Assembly: GCF_000341105.1 (NCBI RefSeq)
Contig: NZ_ANBB01000014.1
Span: forward strand, 62,001 to 126,000
DNA: 64,000 nt
Source of the DNA: Nocardiopsis potens DSM 45234
GTDB taxonomy: Bacteria; Actinomycetota; Actinomycetes; Streptosporangiales; Streptosporangiaceae
Direction of reading: 5' to 3'
The position numbers were made by a program, and so were the translations under genes. The notes beneath the pieces are model-generated. The model was not told the origin of the DNA and made no database searches. It saw nothing but the letters and a program-made list of their open reading frames with translations. Within the stretch, counting starts at the first letter, position 1; the number at the start of each line of letters is the position of its first letter. Shown piece after piece: positions 50,455-59,094 of this stretch.

Positions 50455-51942
50455 TCAGCGGGCGACGCGGAAGAAGCCCTCGGCGATCAGGGAGCGGAGC
50501 ACGTCGGGGAGGCGGCGGCGGAGTTCGGCCGGGTCCTCCTCGGTGAGCTGGGCGATGGCGTCGAGCAGCGGGCCGACCGGCATGGTGCCGTCGCAGACCC
50601 CGGCCAGCGCGGCCTCCACGGTGCCGACCTGGGCGGCGCGGCGCAGGCCGTTCTCCTGGCGGAGCACGATGCGCTGCGGGTCCGGCGCGCCGGGGGCGCC
50701 GATCCGCTCCTCGACGACGCCCGGGGCCAGCGCCACGTGCGCGGAGAGCAGCGCCGCGTCGGTGAGCCGGTGCGCGGTCATCGCGCCGTCGACCACGTCG
50801 GGGAGGTAGCCGCCGACCGGCTGGTCGATCTCGTGCCGGAGCTCCTCGACCCGGACCGCGGCGTCCTGGGCGGCGTCGTTGCGCAGGCAGATCCAGCCGA
50901 AGCCGATGCCCTCCACGCCCTCCCGCTCGAAGTACTCCAGCCAGGCGTCGTACCGGCGGGTGTACTCGGGGCCGCCCTGCTCGCAGGAGTCGCGCAGCCA
51001 CAGCTCGACGTACTCGGCGGGGTCCTGGACGTCGCGCTGGACCACCCAGCCGGAGCAGCCCGCGCCGGCCACCCACTCGCCGACCCGGTCCCGCCAGTCC
51101 TCGCCGTCGACGTGCAGCCAGTTGCCGAGGAGCTGGCACCAGCCGCCGTCGGTGAGGTGCCGCGGGGCCTCGCGGACCAGCTCGGCGACGACCGCGTCGC
51201 CGGGCAGGTCGGACTCGCGGTAGGTGAAGTTCGCGGTCCCGGGGGTGATCACGAACGGCGGGTTGGACACGATCAGGTCGAACCGCTCGCCGGCCACCGG
51301 CTCGTACAGCGAGCCGCGGCGCACCGCCACGTTGCCCGCCCCGGAGAGCGCGGCGCTGATCTCGGCGAAGCGCAGCGCGCGCGGGTTGACGTCGGTCGCG
51401 CACACCTCGGCGGCGCGGCCGGACAGGTGCAGGGCCTGCACGCCGCAGCCGGTGCCCAGGTCCAGCGCGCGCTCGACCGGGCCGTCCACGATGAGCCGGG
51501 ACAGGGTGGCGGACGCGCCGCCCGCGCCCACCACGTGGTCGGGCCGGGGCACGCCCTGGCCGGGCCGGACGGTGAGGTCGCTGACCACGTAGCCGGGCTC
51601 GCCGCCGTCCAGCTCCCAGGGGCCCAGGTGCACCAGGGCGCGGACGCCGCGGCCGTCCACCGCGAGCAGCCCCTCGGCGGCCAGCTCGTCGACGGGCAGC
51701 AGTGCGCGGGCGGCCTTCTCCTCGATCGGCTCCTGCAGCCACCACAGCCGGAGCAGCCGCCCCAGGCCCTCCTCGCCGCCGGTCGCGCGCAGCGCGGGCA
51801 CCAGCTGCTCCCGGGCCAGGGCGCGGGCGGCGGTCCCGCCCAGGCGGTCGCGCACGCCGGCGACGGTGTAGTCGGCGTCGATCAGGATCCGGCGGAGCCG
51901 TTCGGCCAGCCGTCGCGGGAAGGGGCGGAGCGTTTCAGACAC
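50455..51942 (-). CDS. Class I methyltransferase with NPPF motif (DUF7059 N-terminal region)
   Basis: A 495-residue SAM-dependent methyltransferase. Motif I is ALDLGTGCGVQALHLSG, the acidic loop VCATDVNPRALRFAE, and the catalytic motif LIVSNPPFVI, as in N- or glutamine methyltransferases of the HemK/PrmC and RsmC type. An N-terminal winged-helix-like region (residues 1-120) and a C-terminal domain of about 200 residues complete the architecture I recall as DUF7059/DUF7782. The target is unknown. The GTG at 51942 lies six bases after a perfect GATAAT -10 box, so it is leaderless. It ends 19 bp from the convergent sacsin-like gene. Confidence 0.82.
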   Translation of the reverse strand: MSETLRPFPRRLAERLRRILIDADYTVAGVRDRLGGTAARALAREQLVPALRATGGEEGLGRLLRLWWLQEPIEEKAARALLPVDELAAEGLLAVDGRGVRALVHLGPWELDGGEPGYVVSDLTVRPGQGVPRPDHVVGAGGASATLSRLIVDGPVERALDLGTGCGVQALHLSGRAAEVCATDVNPRALRFAEISAALSGAGNVAVRRGSLYEPVAGERFDLIVSNPPFVITPGTANFTYRESDLPGDAVVAELVREAPRHLTDGGWCQLLGNWLHVDGEDWRDRVGEWVAGAGCSGWVVQRDVQDPAEYVELWLRDSCEQGGPEYTRRYDAWLEYFEREGVEGIGFGWICLRNDAAQDAAVRVEELRHEIDQPVGGYLPDVVDGAMTAHRLTDAALLSAHVALAPGVVEERIGAPGAPDPQRIVLRQENGLRRAAQVGTVEAALAGVCDGTMPVGPLLDAIAQLTEEDPAELRRRLPDVLRSLIAEGFFRVAR

Positions 51943-52017
51943 GGGCCCATTATCACGGAGAACCCGCCCGGTTCGGCTCATCCGCCGAGGCAGGCCGCGG
52001 CCCGCCCGGTCCCGGGC

Positions 52018-52079
52018 GATGGTCGTGGCGTTGCGGGGGCGGCAGAGCGCTCTGCCGCCCCCGCAACGCCACGACCATC
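52018..52079. repeat. Perfect 62-bp palindrome overlapping a stop codon
   Basis: Two 31-bp arms with no loop and full complementarity. The outer word is GATGGTCGTGGCGTTGCGGG and the centre CAGAGCGCTCTG, the same centre as the copy at 25950. Its right edge contributes two of the three bases of the TGA stop of the DUF2530 gene. Confidence 0.92.
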
Positions 52080-52377
52080 AGGAGGAGGGCCGCTCGCCGG
52101 GGTCCGGCTCGCCGTCGGCCGCGGTGCGCTCGGCGGCGCGCTCGGCCTCGGCGCGGGCCCGCTTGTCCAGCAGGCGGGGGATGTAGAAGAAGGCGAAGAC
52201 GCCGAGCACCATCCCGGTGGCGCACACCGCGACCCGCCACTGCTGGTCGGGGTCGAGGCCGTCGCCCCAGACCAGGACGGCCACCAGCGCCACGGCCCAG
52301 CCCAGGGTGCCCAGGGCGGTGGGGACGCGGTAGTCGAACTCCAGGACCTCGGGGTCGGGGCGTCGGGGTGTGCGCAC
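52078..52377 (-). CDS. DUF2530 domain membrane protein
   Basis: A 99-residue membrane protein with two helices (ALGTLGWAVALVAVLVW and VAVCATGMVLGVFAFFYIPRLL) followed by a charged tail RARAEAERAAERTAADGEPDP. The opening PDPEVLEFDYRVPTALGTLGWA is the DUF2530 pattern. It is divergent from an NCS2 purine permease, its usual neighbour in actinomycetes. Its last codon and stop lie in the edge of a 62-bp palindrome. Start GTG at 52377. Confidence 0.82.
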   Translation of the reverse strand: MRTPRRPDPEVLEFDYRVPTALGTLGWAVALVAVLVWGDGLDPDQQWRVAVCATGMVLGVFAFFYIPRLLDKRARAEAERAAERTAADGEPDPGERPSS

Positions 52378-52558
52378 GCCCCCAGGCTACTTCAGCGCGG
52401 TGCGGTGCGGCCGGGGCCGCGCGCCCCGCTGCGGGCGCCGGCGGGCCCTTCGTTTGTAGCTTCCTCCAAGTGGTGAGACGGGAAACATGTCCGGGTTTGT
52501 ACGAATATGCAACTAACCTGGTCTCGTCCCTTAATTCGCACATGTCAGGGTCAGCCGA

Positions 52559-54049
52559 GTGAACGCAACGCCACAGTCCACCTCCGCCCCCGCGGCGCCC
52601 GCCGGCCTGCGCGGCCGGATCGACGCCTACTTCCGCGTCACCGCGCGCGGATCGAACTTCGCCCGGGAGATCCGCGGCGGCCTCGTGACCTTCTTCGCGA
52701 TGGCCTACATCATCGTGCTCAACCCGCTGATCATCGGGACGGCGCCGGACGCCAACGGCGACGAGCTGGGCATCGCCCGGGTGGCGGCGACCACCGCCCT
52801 GGTCGGCGGGGTCATCTCGATCCTGATGGGCGTGGTCAGCCGCTACCCGTTCGCGGTGGCGGCCGGCATGGGCATCAACGTGATCGTCGCCTACACCCTG
52901 GCCCCCGAGATGACCTGGGCCGACGCCATGGGCCTGGTGGTCCTGGAGGGCATCGTGCTGATGGTCCTGGTGCTCACCGGGTTCCGCAACGCGGTGTTCC
53001 GCGCGGTGCCGGCCGGGCTGAAGAGCGCGATCGCGGTCGGCGTGGGCATGTTCCTCGCCTTCGTCGGGTTCGTGAACGCCGGCTTCATCCGGCGGGTCCC
53101 GGACGCGGCGGGCAGCACGGTCCCGGTCCAGCTCGGCTCCGGCCACCTGGACGGCTGGCCGATCCTGGTGTTCGTGCTCGGCCTGGCGCTGACCATCGCG
53201 CTGATCGTGCGCAAGGTGAAGGGCGCGATGCTGATCGGCATGGTCGCCGCCACCGCGGCCGCGATCGCGGTGGAGGCGTTCGCGAAGGTCGGCCCGTCGG
53301 TCGGCGCCGACGGCGAGCCCAATCCGACCGGCTGGTCGCTGACCGTGCCGACGCTGCCGTCCTCCCCGGGCGACGTGGTGGCGGTGCCCGACTTCGGGCT
53401 GGTCGGCCAGTTCAACCTGTTCGGCAGCTTCGCCAACATCGGCGTCATCGCCGTCGTCCTGCTGATCTTCACCCTGCTGCTGGCCGACTTCTTCGACACC
53501 ATGGGGACCATGGTCGGCGTGGCCGAGCAGGGCAAGATGCTCGACTCCGACGGCAACCTGGACAACAGCCGCGAGGTCCTGGTCGTCGACGCGGTCGGCA
53601 CCATGGCCGGCGGCGCCGCCTCGGCCTCGGTGAACACCGTCTTCGCCGAGTCGTCGGCGGGCGTCGCCGAAGGCGCACGGACCGGCATCGCGCCGATCGT
53701 CACCGGCCTGCTGTTCCTGGTGGCGACGCTGTTCGCGCCGCTGGTGGAGATCGTGCCGTTCGAGGCCGCCACCCCGGTGCTGATCATCGTCGGCTTCATG
53801 ATGATGACCCAGGTGACCAAGATCGACTTCAGCGACCTGTCGCTGGGCGTCCCGGCGTTCATCACCATCGCCACCATGCCGTTCACCTACTCCATCGCCA
53901 ACGGCATCGGCTTCGGCTTCATCGCCTACGCGTTGATCAAGGCGGTCCAGGGCCGCCCCCGCGAGGTGCACCCGCTGATGTGGATCGTCTCCGCGGCGTT
54001 CCTGGTCTTCTTCGCGCTGGAGCCGCTCAAGGCGCTTTTCGCAGGCTGA
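52559..54049 (+). CDS. NCS2 family purine permease (AzgA-like)
   Basis: A 496-residue inner-membrane transporter with about 12-14 helices. The N-terminal RGSNFAREIRGGLVTFFAMAYIIVLNPLI and AAGMGINVIVAYTL are hallmarks of AzgA-type guanine/hypoxanthine/adenine permeases, as are ADFFDTMGTMVGVAEQG and ASVNTVFAESSAGVAEGARTG with its conserved Glu-Ser. It imports purine bases with protons. The start is GTG at 52559. The leader holds a near-repeat ACATGTCCGGG / ACATGTCAGGG (about 52486 and 52540), but no purine riboswitch fold is visible. A terminator hairpin follows the stop. Confidence 0.92.
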   Translation: MNATPQSTSAPAAPAGLRGRIDAYFRVTARGSNFAREIRGGLVTFFAMAYIIVLNPLIIGTAPDANGDELGIARVAATTALVGGVISILMGVVSRYPFAVAAGMGINVIVAYTLAPEMTWADAMGLVVLEGIVLMVLVLTGFRNAVFRAVPAGLKSAIAVGVGMFLAFVGFVNAGFIRRVPDAAGSTVPVQLGSGHLDGWPILVFVLGLALTIALIVRKVKGAMLIGMVAATAAAIAVEAFAKVGPSVGADGEPNPTGWSLTVPTLPSSPGDVVAVPDFGLVGQFNLFGSFANIGVIAVVLLIFTLLLADFFDTMGTMVGVAEQGKMLDSDGNLDNSREVLVVDAVGTMAGGAASASVNTVFAESSAGVAEGARTGIAPIVTGLLFLVATLFAPLVEIVPFEAATPVLIIVGFMMMTQVTKIDFSDLSLGVPAFITIATMPFTYSIANGIGFGFIAYALIKAVQGRPREVHPLMWIVSAAFLVFFALEPLKALFAG

Positions 54050-54068
54050 GGGCGCGAACCCGGATAGA

Positions 54069-54102
54069 GTGCCCTGTCCGCCCCTCCGGGCGGGCAGGGC
54101 AC
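54069..54102. terminator. Hairpin terminator after the purine permease
   Basis: A 15-bp stem, GTGCCCTGTCCGCCC / GGGCGGGCAGGGCAC, with one mismatch, 20 bp after the stop. Confidence 0.75.
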
Positions 54103-54163
54103 CGCCGTACCGCAGCGCGGCTCGTCCCCGCCGCGGCGGGGAATGGCGGGGTGCCGCCGTTTG

Positions 54164-54189
54164 TTAGCAAGGGTAATGAGTCGTGCTAA
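54164..54189. promoter_or_regulatory. Candidate MarR operator overlapping the start codon
   Basis: TTAGCA (54164-54169) and TGCTAA (54184-54189) form an inverted repeat with a 14-base spacer. It covers the start of the MarR gene, so binding would repress the regulator and the exporter downstream. Confidence 0.5.
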
Positions 54190-54638
54190 TGAAGAATCCA
54201 GACCTCACCCCGCAGACCCGAACCGACGCCGGACTGGCGGCGGTGCTCCGCGTGGCCGTGGGCAGGCTCGCCCGGCGGCTCAGGGCGCAGCGCCCCGACG
54301 CGTCGCTCTCCCTGGGGCAGGGGGCCGTCCTGTTCGCCCTCGCCCGCCACGGCCAGATGACCCCGCGAGCCCTGGCCGACCACGAGAAGGTGCAGCCCCC
54401 CTCGATGACCAGGATCATCACCGCGCTGGAAGAGCGCGGCCTGGTCACCCGCACACCGCACCCGCAGGACCGGCGGCAGCAGCTGGTGGACCTGACCGAG
54501 GCGGGCCGCACCCTGGTCCGGGAGGACCAGCACCGGCGGGAGGCGTGGCTGGCCCGGAGGCTGGCCGAGCTGAGCCCGCAGGAGAAGGCGGTGCTGAGGG
54601 AGGCGGCGGAGATCCTGGATCGGCTGAGCCAGTCTTAA
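54183..54638 (+). CDS. MarR family transcriptional regulator
   Basis: A 151-residue winged-helix regulator. LSLGQGAVLFALARHGQMTPRALADHEKVQPPSMTRIITALEERGLVTRTPHPQDRRQQLVDLTEAGRTLV is the standard MarR DNA-binding domain with its wing, flanked by dimerisation helices. The start is GTG at 54183 or ATG at 54189; the TTAGCA/TGCTAA palindrome overlaps both. An MFS exporter gene follows on the same strand and probably overlaps its 3' end, the classic MarR-exporter pairing. The inducer is probably the exported compound (inferred). Confidence 0.88.
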   Translation: MLMKNPDLTPQTRTDAGLAAVLRVAVGRLARRLRAQRPDASLSLGQGAVLFALARHGQMTPRALADHEKVQPPSMTRIITALEERGLVTRTPHPQDRRQQLVDLTEAGRTLVREDQHRREAWLARRLAELSPQEKAVLREAAEILDRLSQS

Positions 54639-54850
54639 CCGCCCCGCCCGACCCCGCCGACCAGGTCGCCGACGCACCGCCCGCGGCCGCACCGGAGACG
54701 GAGGCCCCGCACGACTCGGCCCCCGCCGCCCCGGAGCGGACCGGCGCGGCGGAGCGGACCGGCGCGGCGGACGGCGGGGCGTCGGGAGGCGGCGGCGCGG
54801 CGGACGCCGAGGGGGCCGGCGAAGCCGAGCGGCCCCGCCGGGGTCCGGCG

Positions 54851-56122
54851 ATGTTCCGCTCCCTGGCCATCCGCAACTACCGCCTGTTCGCCGCCGGCCA
54901 GGTCGTCTCCAACACCGGCACCTGGATGCAGCGGGTCGCCCAGGACTGGCTGGTCCTCCAGATCAGCGGCGGCAGCGGCATCGCCCTGGGCGTCACCACC
55001 GCCCTGCAGTTCCTGCCCATGCTGCTGCTCGGCCTGTGGGGCGGCACCATCGTCGACCGCGCGAACAAGCGGCGGCTGCTCATCGCCACCCAGGCCGTGA
55101 TGGGCGTGCTCGCCCTCGGCCTCGGCGTGCTGGCCACCGCCGGGCACGCCGAGGTCTGGCACGTCTACCTGTTCGCCTTCGGCCTCGGCCTGGTCACCGT
55201 GCTGGACAACCCGGCCCGGCAGACCTTCGTGGTGGAGATGGTCGGCCGCCGCGACCTGCCCAACGCGATCGCGCTGAACAGCGCCAGCTTCCAGCTGGGC
55301 CGGGTGGTCGGCCCCGCCGTCGCCGGCCTGCTCATCGCCGCGGTGGGCAGCGGCCCGGTCTTCCTCATCAACGCCTTCTCCTTCCTCGCGGTGCTCACCG
55401 GGCTGTGGCTGATGCGCCCCGGCGAGCTGCAGCCCACCGAGCCCGCCCCGCGCGCCAAGGGCCAGACGATGGAGGGCCTGCGCTACGTCGCCGGCCGCCC
55501 CGACCTGCTGCTCCTGCTGGTCATGACCGGGTTCCTGCAGATGTTCGGCTCCAACGTGCAGAACCAGATCGCGCTGATGACCAACAACGTGTTCACCGCG
55601 GGCGCGGCCGCGTTCGGCGTCGCCGCCGCGGCGCTGGCCGTCGGCGCGCTGGCCGGAGCGCTGCTCTCCGCCCGCCGGGACAGACCCCGGCTGCGCACCG
55701 TGCTGATCGGGGCGCTCGCCTTCGGCGCGGTCGAGTTCGCCTCCGCCTTCGCCCCCGGGTTCGCCTCCTTCACCCTGCTGCTGGTGCCGATGGGCATCGC
55801 CTTCCTCACCTTCACCGCGACCCAGAACGCCTTCTTCCAGCTCAGCGTGGACCCGCAGCTCCGCGGCCGGGTGATGAGCCTGTACATGCTGGTCTTCCTC
55901 GGCATGGCCCCGATCGGCGCGCCGATCGTCGGCGTGCTCGCGGACGCCTTCGGCCCCCGGGTCAGCCTCGCCACCGGCGGCGCGGTGACCATCGCGGTCA
56001 CCCTCGCCGTCACCGCGCTGCTCGCCCGCCGGCTGGGCGCCCGGATCCGGCTGACCCCGCGCACCCGCCCGTTCCTGACCGTGGAGCGGGCCCGCACCGC
56101 CGCCGCGGAGGGTGCGGCCTGA
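54851..56122 (+). CDS. MFS exporter (DHA3/enterobactin-exporter-like)
   Basis: A major facilitator transporter, 423 residues from ATG 54851. The core MFRSLAIRNYRLFAAGQVVSNTGTWMQRVAQDWLVLQISG and DNPARQTFVVEMVGRRDLPNAIALNSASFQLGRVVGPAVAGLL is the DHA3-type drug or siderophore exporter pattern, with about 12 helices. The coding frame is open further upstream and, judged by composition, an Ala/Pro/Glu-rich cytoplasmic head of up to 70-100 residues is probably translated as well. The only earlier in-frame start near the gene is GTG at 54544, inside marR. The upstream MarR regulator probably controls it. Confidence 0.87.
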   Translation: MFRSLAIRNYRLFAAGQVVSNTGTWMQRVAQDWLVLQISGGSGIALGVTTALQFLPMLLLGLWGGTIVDRANKRRLLIATQAVMGVLALGLGVLATAGHAEVWHVYLFAFGLGLVTVLDNPARQTFVVEMVGRRDLPNAIALNSASFQLGRVVGPAVAGLLIAAVGSGPVFLINAFSFLAVLTGLWLMRPGELQPTEPAPRAKGQTMEGLRYVAGRPDLLLLLVMTGFLQMFGSNVQNQIALMTNNVFTAGAAAFGVAAAALAVGALAGALLSARRDRPRLRTVLIGALAFGAVEFASAFAPGFASFTLLLVPMGIAFLTFTATQNAFFQLSVDPQLRGRVMSLYMLVFLGMAPIGAPIVGVLADAFGPRVSLATGGAVTIAVTLAVTALLARRLGARIRLTPRTRPFLTVERARTAAAEGAA

Positions 56123-56125
56123 CCC

Positions 56126-56166
56126 GGCGGCGGTGCGGCGGCCCGTCCTGCCGCCGCACCGCCGCC
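56126..56166. terminator. Hairpin terminator after the MFS gene
   Basis: A perfect 17-bp stem, GGCGGCGGTGCGGCGGC / GCCGCCGCACCGCCGCC, with a 7-base loop, immediately after the stop. Confidence 0.85.
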
Positions 56167-56261
56167 GCACCGCCTTCCCCTCCGCGGCGGGGGCTGGCAG
56201 GCTGGCGGCACGGACACCGGTGCCGGGCCGGCCCGGCCCGCGGGAGCGGAGGTGGTGCGGA

Positions 56262-56819
56262 GTGCGGCTGTTCATCGCGGTCGACCCGCCCGAGGAGGTG
56301 CTCGACCAGGTGCAGGCCGCGGTGGACGGCGTGCGCCGCAAGGGCGACGGCCTGCGCTGGTCCGGGCGCCGGGACTGGCACATCACCGTGCACTTCCTGG
56401 GCGAGGTCGACGAGCGGAGGCGCCCCCGCCTGGAGGAGGCGTTCGCCGACGAGGCCGCCCGGCACGGCGGGCCGCGCATCGCGGTGCGCGGCGCCGGCAC
56501 CTTCCCCGGCGACGACGCCCGCGCGGTGGTGCTCTGGGCCGGGGTGGAGGGCGGGACGGCGGCGCTCGGCCGGATCGCCGCCGGGCTGCGCCGGACCGCC
56601 CGCCGCTGCGGCGAGCGCGCCGAGCGCCGCCCCTACGTCCCGCACCTCACCCTGGCCCGCAGCCGCATCCCGGCCGACCTCACCGGCGCCCGCACCGCAC
56701 TGGACGGCCTGGCCACCCCGTTCTGGCACGTCGGAGAGGTCCACCTGATCGAGAGCCGCCCCGGCGCGGACGAGGACCGCTACCGCACCATCGCCACCTG
56801 GCCCCTGGGCCCGAACTGA
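56262..56819 (+). CDS. thpR: RNA 2',3'-cyclic phosphodiesterase (ThpR/LigT)
   Basis: A 185-residue 2H phosphoesterase that opens 2',3'-cyclic phosphates on RNA ends. Both HxT motifs are present: HITVHFLGEV (first) and HLTLARSRI (second). The start MRLFIAVDPPEEV and the late VHLIESRPGADEDRYRTIATWPL are typical. The GTG at 56262 follows GAGCGGAGG. It is monocistronic after a strong terminator. Its cellular role is probably tRNA or RNA repair, but this is not certain in bacteria. Confidence 0.88.
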   Translation: MRLFIAVDPPEEVLDQVQAAVDGVRRKGDGLRWSGRRDWHITVHFLGEVDERRRPRLEEAFADEAARHGGPRIAVRGAGTFPGDDARAVVLWAGVEGGTAALGRIAAGLRRTARRCGERAERRPYVPHLTLARSRIPADLTGARTALDGLATPFWHVGEVHLIESRPGADEDRYRTIATWPLGPN

Positions 56820-57094
56820 CCCGGGTTCCACACCTGCCCCCGGTGCAGCGCCACCCCGTCGAGCCCCACCCCGCCCGCACCACAACCCCGGGCTCAACAT
56901 CGCCGTAACAGCGGCGGGCCACCCCAAGATCAACAAGGCGGTGCGGGGCCCGCACCCCGGCCCCGGCTCCGGGCGGGGGAGAGGCAGGCCACGGTGCCCC
57001 GGGGCGCGGCCGGTCCGGGGCGGGGCGACAATGGGCAGGGAGGACGCGCCCCGCCGTCCGCCCCCACGTCCACCGCCGCGAACGAGGTCGGCCC

Positions 57095-57193
57095 ATGAGC
57101 ATGCTCACCAACAACCGCAAGCAGCGCTGGCTGCTGCCCACCGTGCTCGCGGTCATCATGCTGATCGTCATCGTCGGCTCTCTGCTGAGCTGA
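57095..57193 (+). CDS. 32-residue single-helix membrane microprotein
   Basis: A 32-codon frame encoding MSMLTNNRKQRW followed by one membrane helix LLPTVLAVIMLIVIVGSLLS. The ATG at 57095 has GAGG eight bases upstream. The basic head and single hydrophobic helix suit a cytoplasm-in membrane microprotein that modulates a partner. Its last 26 bases overlap tail-to-tail with the BKACE gene on the other strand. The protein reads naturally and the codons follow the genome pattern, so I regard it as real. No family is known to me. Confidence 0.55.
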   Translation: MSMLTNNRKQRWLLPTVLAVIMLIVIVGSLLS

Positions 57194-57902
57194 CCAGCCG
57201 GGCCACCTCCGCCACCAGCGCCGCGTTGCCCTCGGCCTCCTCGCCCGCCGCGGTGCGCAGGGTGTCCTCCAGCCCGATCCGCACGTCGCGGCCGGCCGCC
57301 ACCGCCGCCTCCAGCACCGGCCAGGCGGTGTCGTCCACCCCGTGCATCTGCCTCGGCAGGCCGATCCCGGCCCGGTCCAGCACCGCGTCGATCGCGGCCG
57401 CCTCCTCCAGGGCCGCGCCGATCGCGGCGTGCGCCGGCTCCACCAGTACCCCGGTGAACTCCGCCGCGAGCCCGGTGGCGGCCAGCAGCCGCGCCGAGGC
57501 CGCCGACTCCAGCCCGGCCTCCACCCCCACCCTGCGGTCCACCAGCAGCCGGGCCACCTCCACCGCGCCCGGCTCGTGCAGGTTCACCGTCGCCGTGTCC
57601 GGCAGCTCGCCCCAGCGCTGCACCAGGTCGTAGCGGAGCCAGGGGTCGGGCTGGGCGCTCAGCGCGGTCGTCACGCTGACCGGCACCCCGGGGATCTCCG
57701 CGCGCAGCCGCTCCAGCAGCGGGGTGAGCACCTGCGGGTCGAGCGCCTCGGACCCGTCCGCGGCGCGGGGGTGGACGTGCACCGCGTCCGCGCCCGCGGC
57801 CACCGCGGCGGCCGCGTCCCGGGCCACCTGCTCGGCCGAGACCGGCAGCGCCGGGTGCGCCCCGGGGCGGCGGTCCCCGTTCAGGCAGGCGGTGATCCTC
57901 AT
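57168..57902 (-). CDS. BKACE family beta-keto acid cleavage enzyme
   Basis: A 244-residue TIM-barrel enzyme of the 3-keto-5-aminohexanoate cleavage (Kce/DUF849) family, which condenses a beta-keto acid with acetyl-CoA using zinc. The zinc histidines lie in ADAVHVHPRAADGSE, and the catalytic Arg-Glu-Asp appears as DVRIGLEDTLRTA. LPVSAEQVARDAAAAVAAGA opens the barrel. It is shorter than typical members (about 270-310 residues) because peripheral loops are trimmed. It stands alone, without lysine-fermentation or carnitine genes, so its substrate cannot be inferred. Start ATG at 57902. Confidence 0.8.
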   Translation of the reverse strand: MRITACLNGDRRPGAHPALPVSAEQVARDAAAAVAAGADAVHVHPRAADGSEALDPQVLTPLLERLRAEIPGVPVSVTTALSAQPDPWLRYDLVQRWGELPDTATVNLHEPGAVEVARLLVDRRVGVEAGLESAASARLLAATGLAAEFTGVLVEPAHAAIGAALEEAAAIDAVLDRAGIGLPRQMHGVDDTAWPVLEAAVAAGRDVRIGLEDTLRTAAGEEAEGNAALVAEVARLVSSAESRR

Positions 57903-58025
57903 CGCCGGCTCCTCTCTGCCGAGGGGCCGGGCCGTCGGCCCCGCGGTACGGCAGAGCATGCCCGCCCCGGGGGCCCGAATCACCCGCGGACCCGGCGCGG
58001 CCGGGCTGATGGCAGGATGGCGGCC

Positions 58026-59072
58026 ATGACCAAGCCCGCCGCCCTCGCGCTCGCCGTCCTGCTCGCCCTGGCGCCGGCGGCCCCGGCGTCGGCGTCGGCC
58101 GCACCGAGCCCCGAGCCGAGCGGCACCGGGAGCGTCCCGGAGGGCTCCGAGATCCTGTTCCGCCTCACCGACCCGAGGATCACCGAGTCCAGCGGCCTGG
58201 CCGCCTCCTCCCGGCACGAGGGGGTGTACTGGACGCACAACGACAGCGGGGAGCACGCGCCGGAGGTCTACGCGGTCGACGGGGACGGCACCGTCCTCGC
58301 CACCGTCACCCTCTCCGGGGACGGCGTCGAGCTGCGCGACTGGGAGGCCGTCGCGCTCGGCACCGACGAGGCCGGAGAGCCGGCGGTCTACGTCGGCGAC
58401 ATCGGCGACAACTTCCAGGGCGGCTGGCCGAACGTGCGGGTCTACCGGTTCACCGAGCCGGCCGACCTGGCCGACGCCACCGTGGAGGCGGAGGCGTTCA
58501 CCTTCACCTACGCCGACGGCGGCCGGGACGCCGAGGCGATGATGGTCGATCCCCGGGACGGCCGGCTCTACATCATCAGCAAGGAGATCGCCGGCGGCGT
58601 CTACGCGGCCCCCGAGGAGCTCGACCCGGACGCGGAGAACACCCTGGAGCGGGTCGACTCCGCGCCGCTGTACGCCACCGACGCCTCGTTCTCACCGGAC
58701 GGCTCGTACTACGCGGTCCGCACCTACTGGGGCGCCACCTTCTACGACGCCGCGGACGGCGTCCCCGGGCGCAGCGCGGGCCGGATCGGCCTGCCCGAGA
58801 CCGACCAGGGCGAGTCGCTCGCCTTCACCGCGGACGGCTCGGCGGTACTGGCCGGCACCGAGGGCCCGGAGAGCCCGGTGTGGCGGGTGCCGGTCCCCGA
58901 CCACATCGCCGAGGGCGCCGGGGAGCAGCCGCCGTCCCCGGACCCCTCCGCCGCCGAGGAGGGGGAGGAGCAGGCCGGCTCCGGCCCGAGCGCGACCGCC
59001 CTCATCCTCACCGGGGCCGGGGTCGCCGCCGCGGTCATCATCGGCATCGTCCTGCTGGTCCGCAGGTCCTGA
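58026..59072 (+). CDS. Secreted beta-propeller-like protein with C-terminal anchor
   Basis: A 348-residue exported protein. The signal peptide spans about residues 1-25. The body has repeated blade-like strands (HEGVYWTHNDSGEHAPEVYAVDGDGTVLATVTLSG, EPAVYVGDIGDNFQGGWPNVRVYRF, GRLYIISKEIAGGVYAAPEEL, ATDASFSPDGSYYAVRTYWGATFYDA). A Pro/Ser/Glu linker and a membrane helix (ALILTGAGVAAAVIIGIVLLV) follow. The DSGEHAPEVYAVDGDG motif is common in secreted WD40/NHL-like proteins of actinomycetes. It is probably a surface-exposed binding protein. ATG 58026 is preceded by an AGGATGG site. Confidence 0.72.
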   Translation: MTKPAALALAVLLALAPAAPASASAAPSPEPSGTGSVPEGSEILFRLTDPRITESSGLAASSRHEGVYWTHNDSGEHAPEVYAVDGDGTVLATVTLSGDGVELRDWEAVALGTDEAGEPAVYVGDIGDNFQGGWPNVRVYRFTEPADLADATVEAEAFTFTYADGGRDAEAMMVDPRDGRLYIISKEIAGGVYAAPEELDPDAENTLERVDSAPLYATDASFSPDGSYYAVRTYWGATFYDAADGVPGRSAGRIGLPETDQGESLAFTADGSAVLAGTEGPESPVWRVPVPDHIAEGAGEQPPSPDPSAAEEGEEQAGSGPSATALILTGAGVAAAVIIGIVLLVRRS

Positions 59073-59094
59073 CCGGGCTCAGCGGGTGGGAAAA

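Noticed and set aside
52501-52558. Possible purine riboswitch before the NCS2 permease
   Set aside because: The leader shows only a short direct repeat; the conserved purine aptamer core and its three-way junction are not visible.
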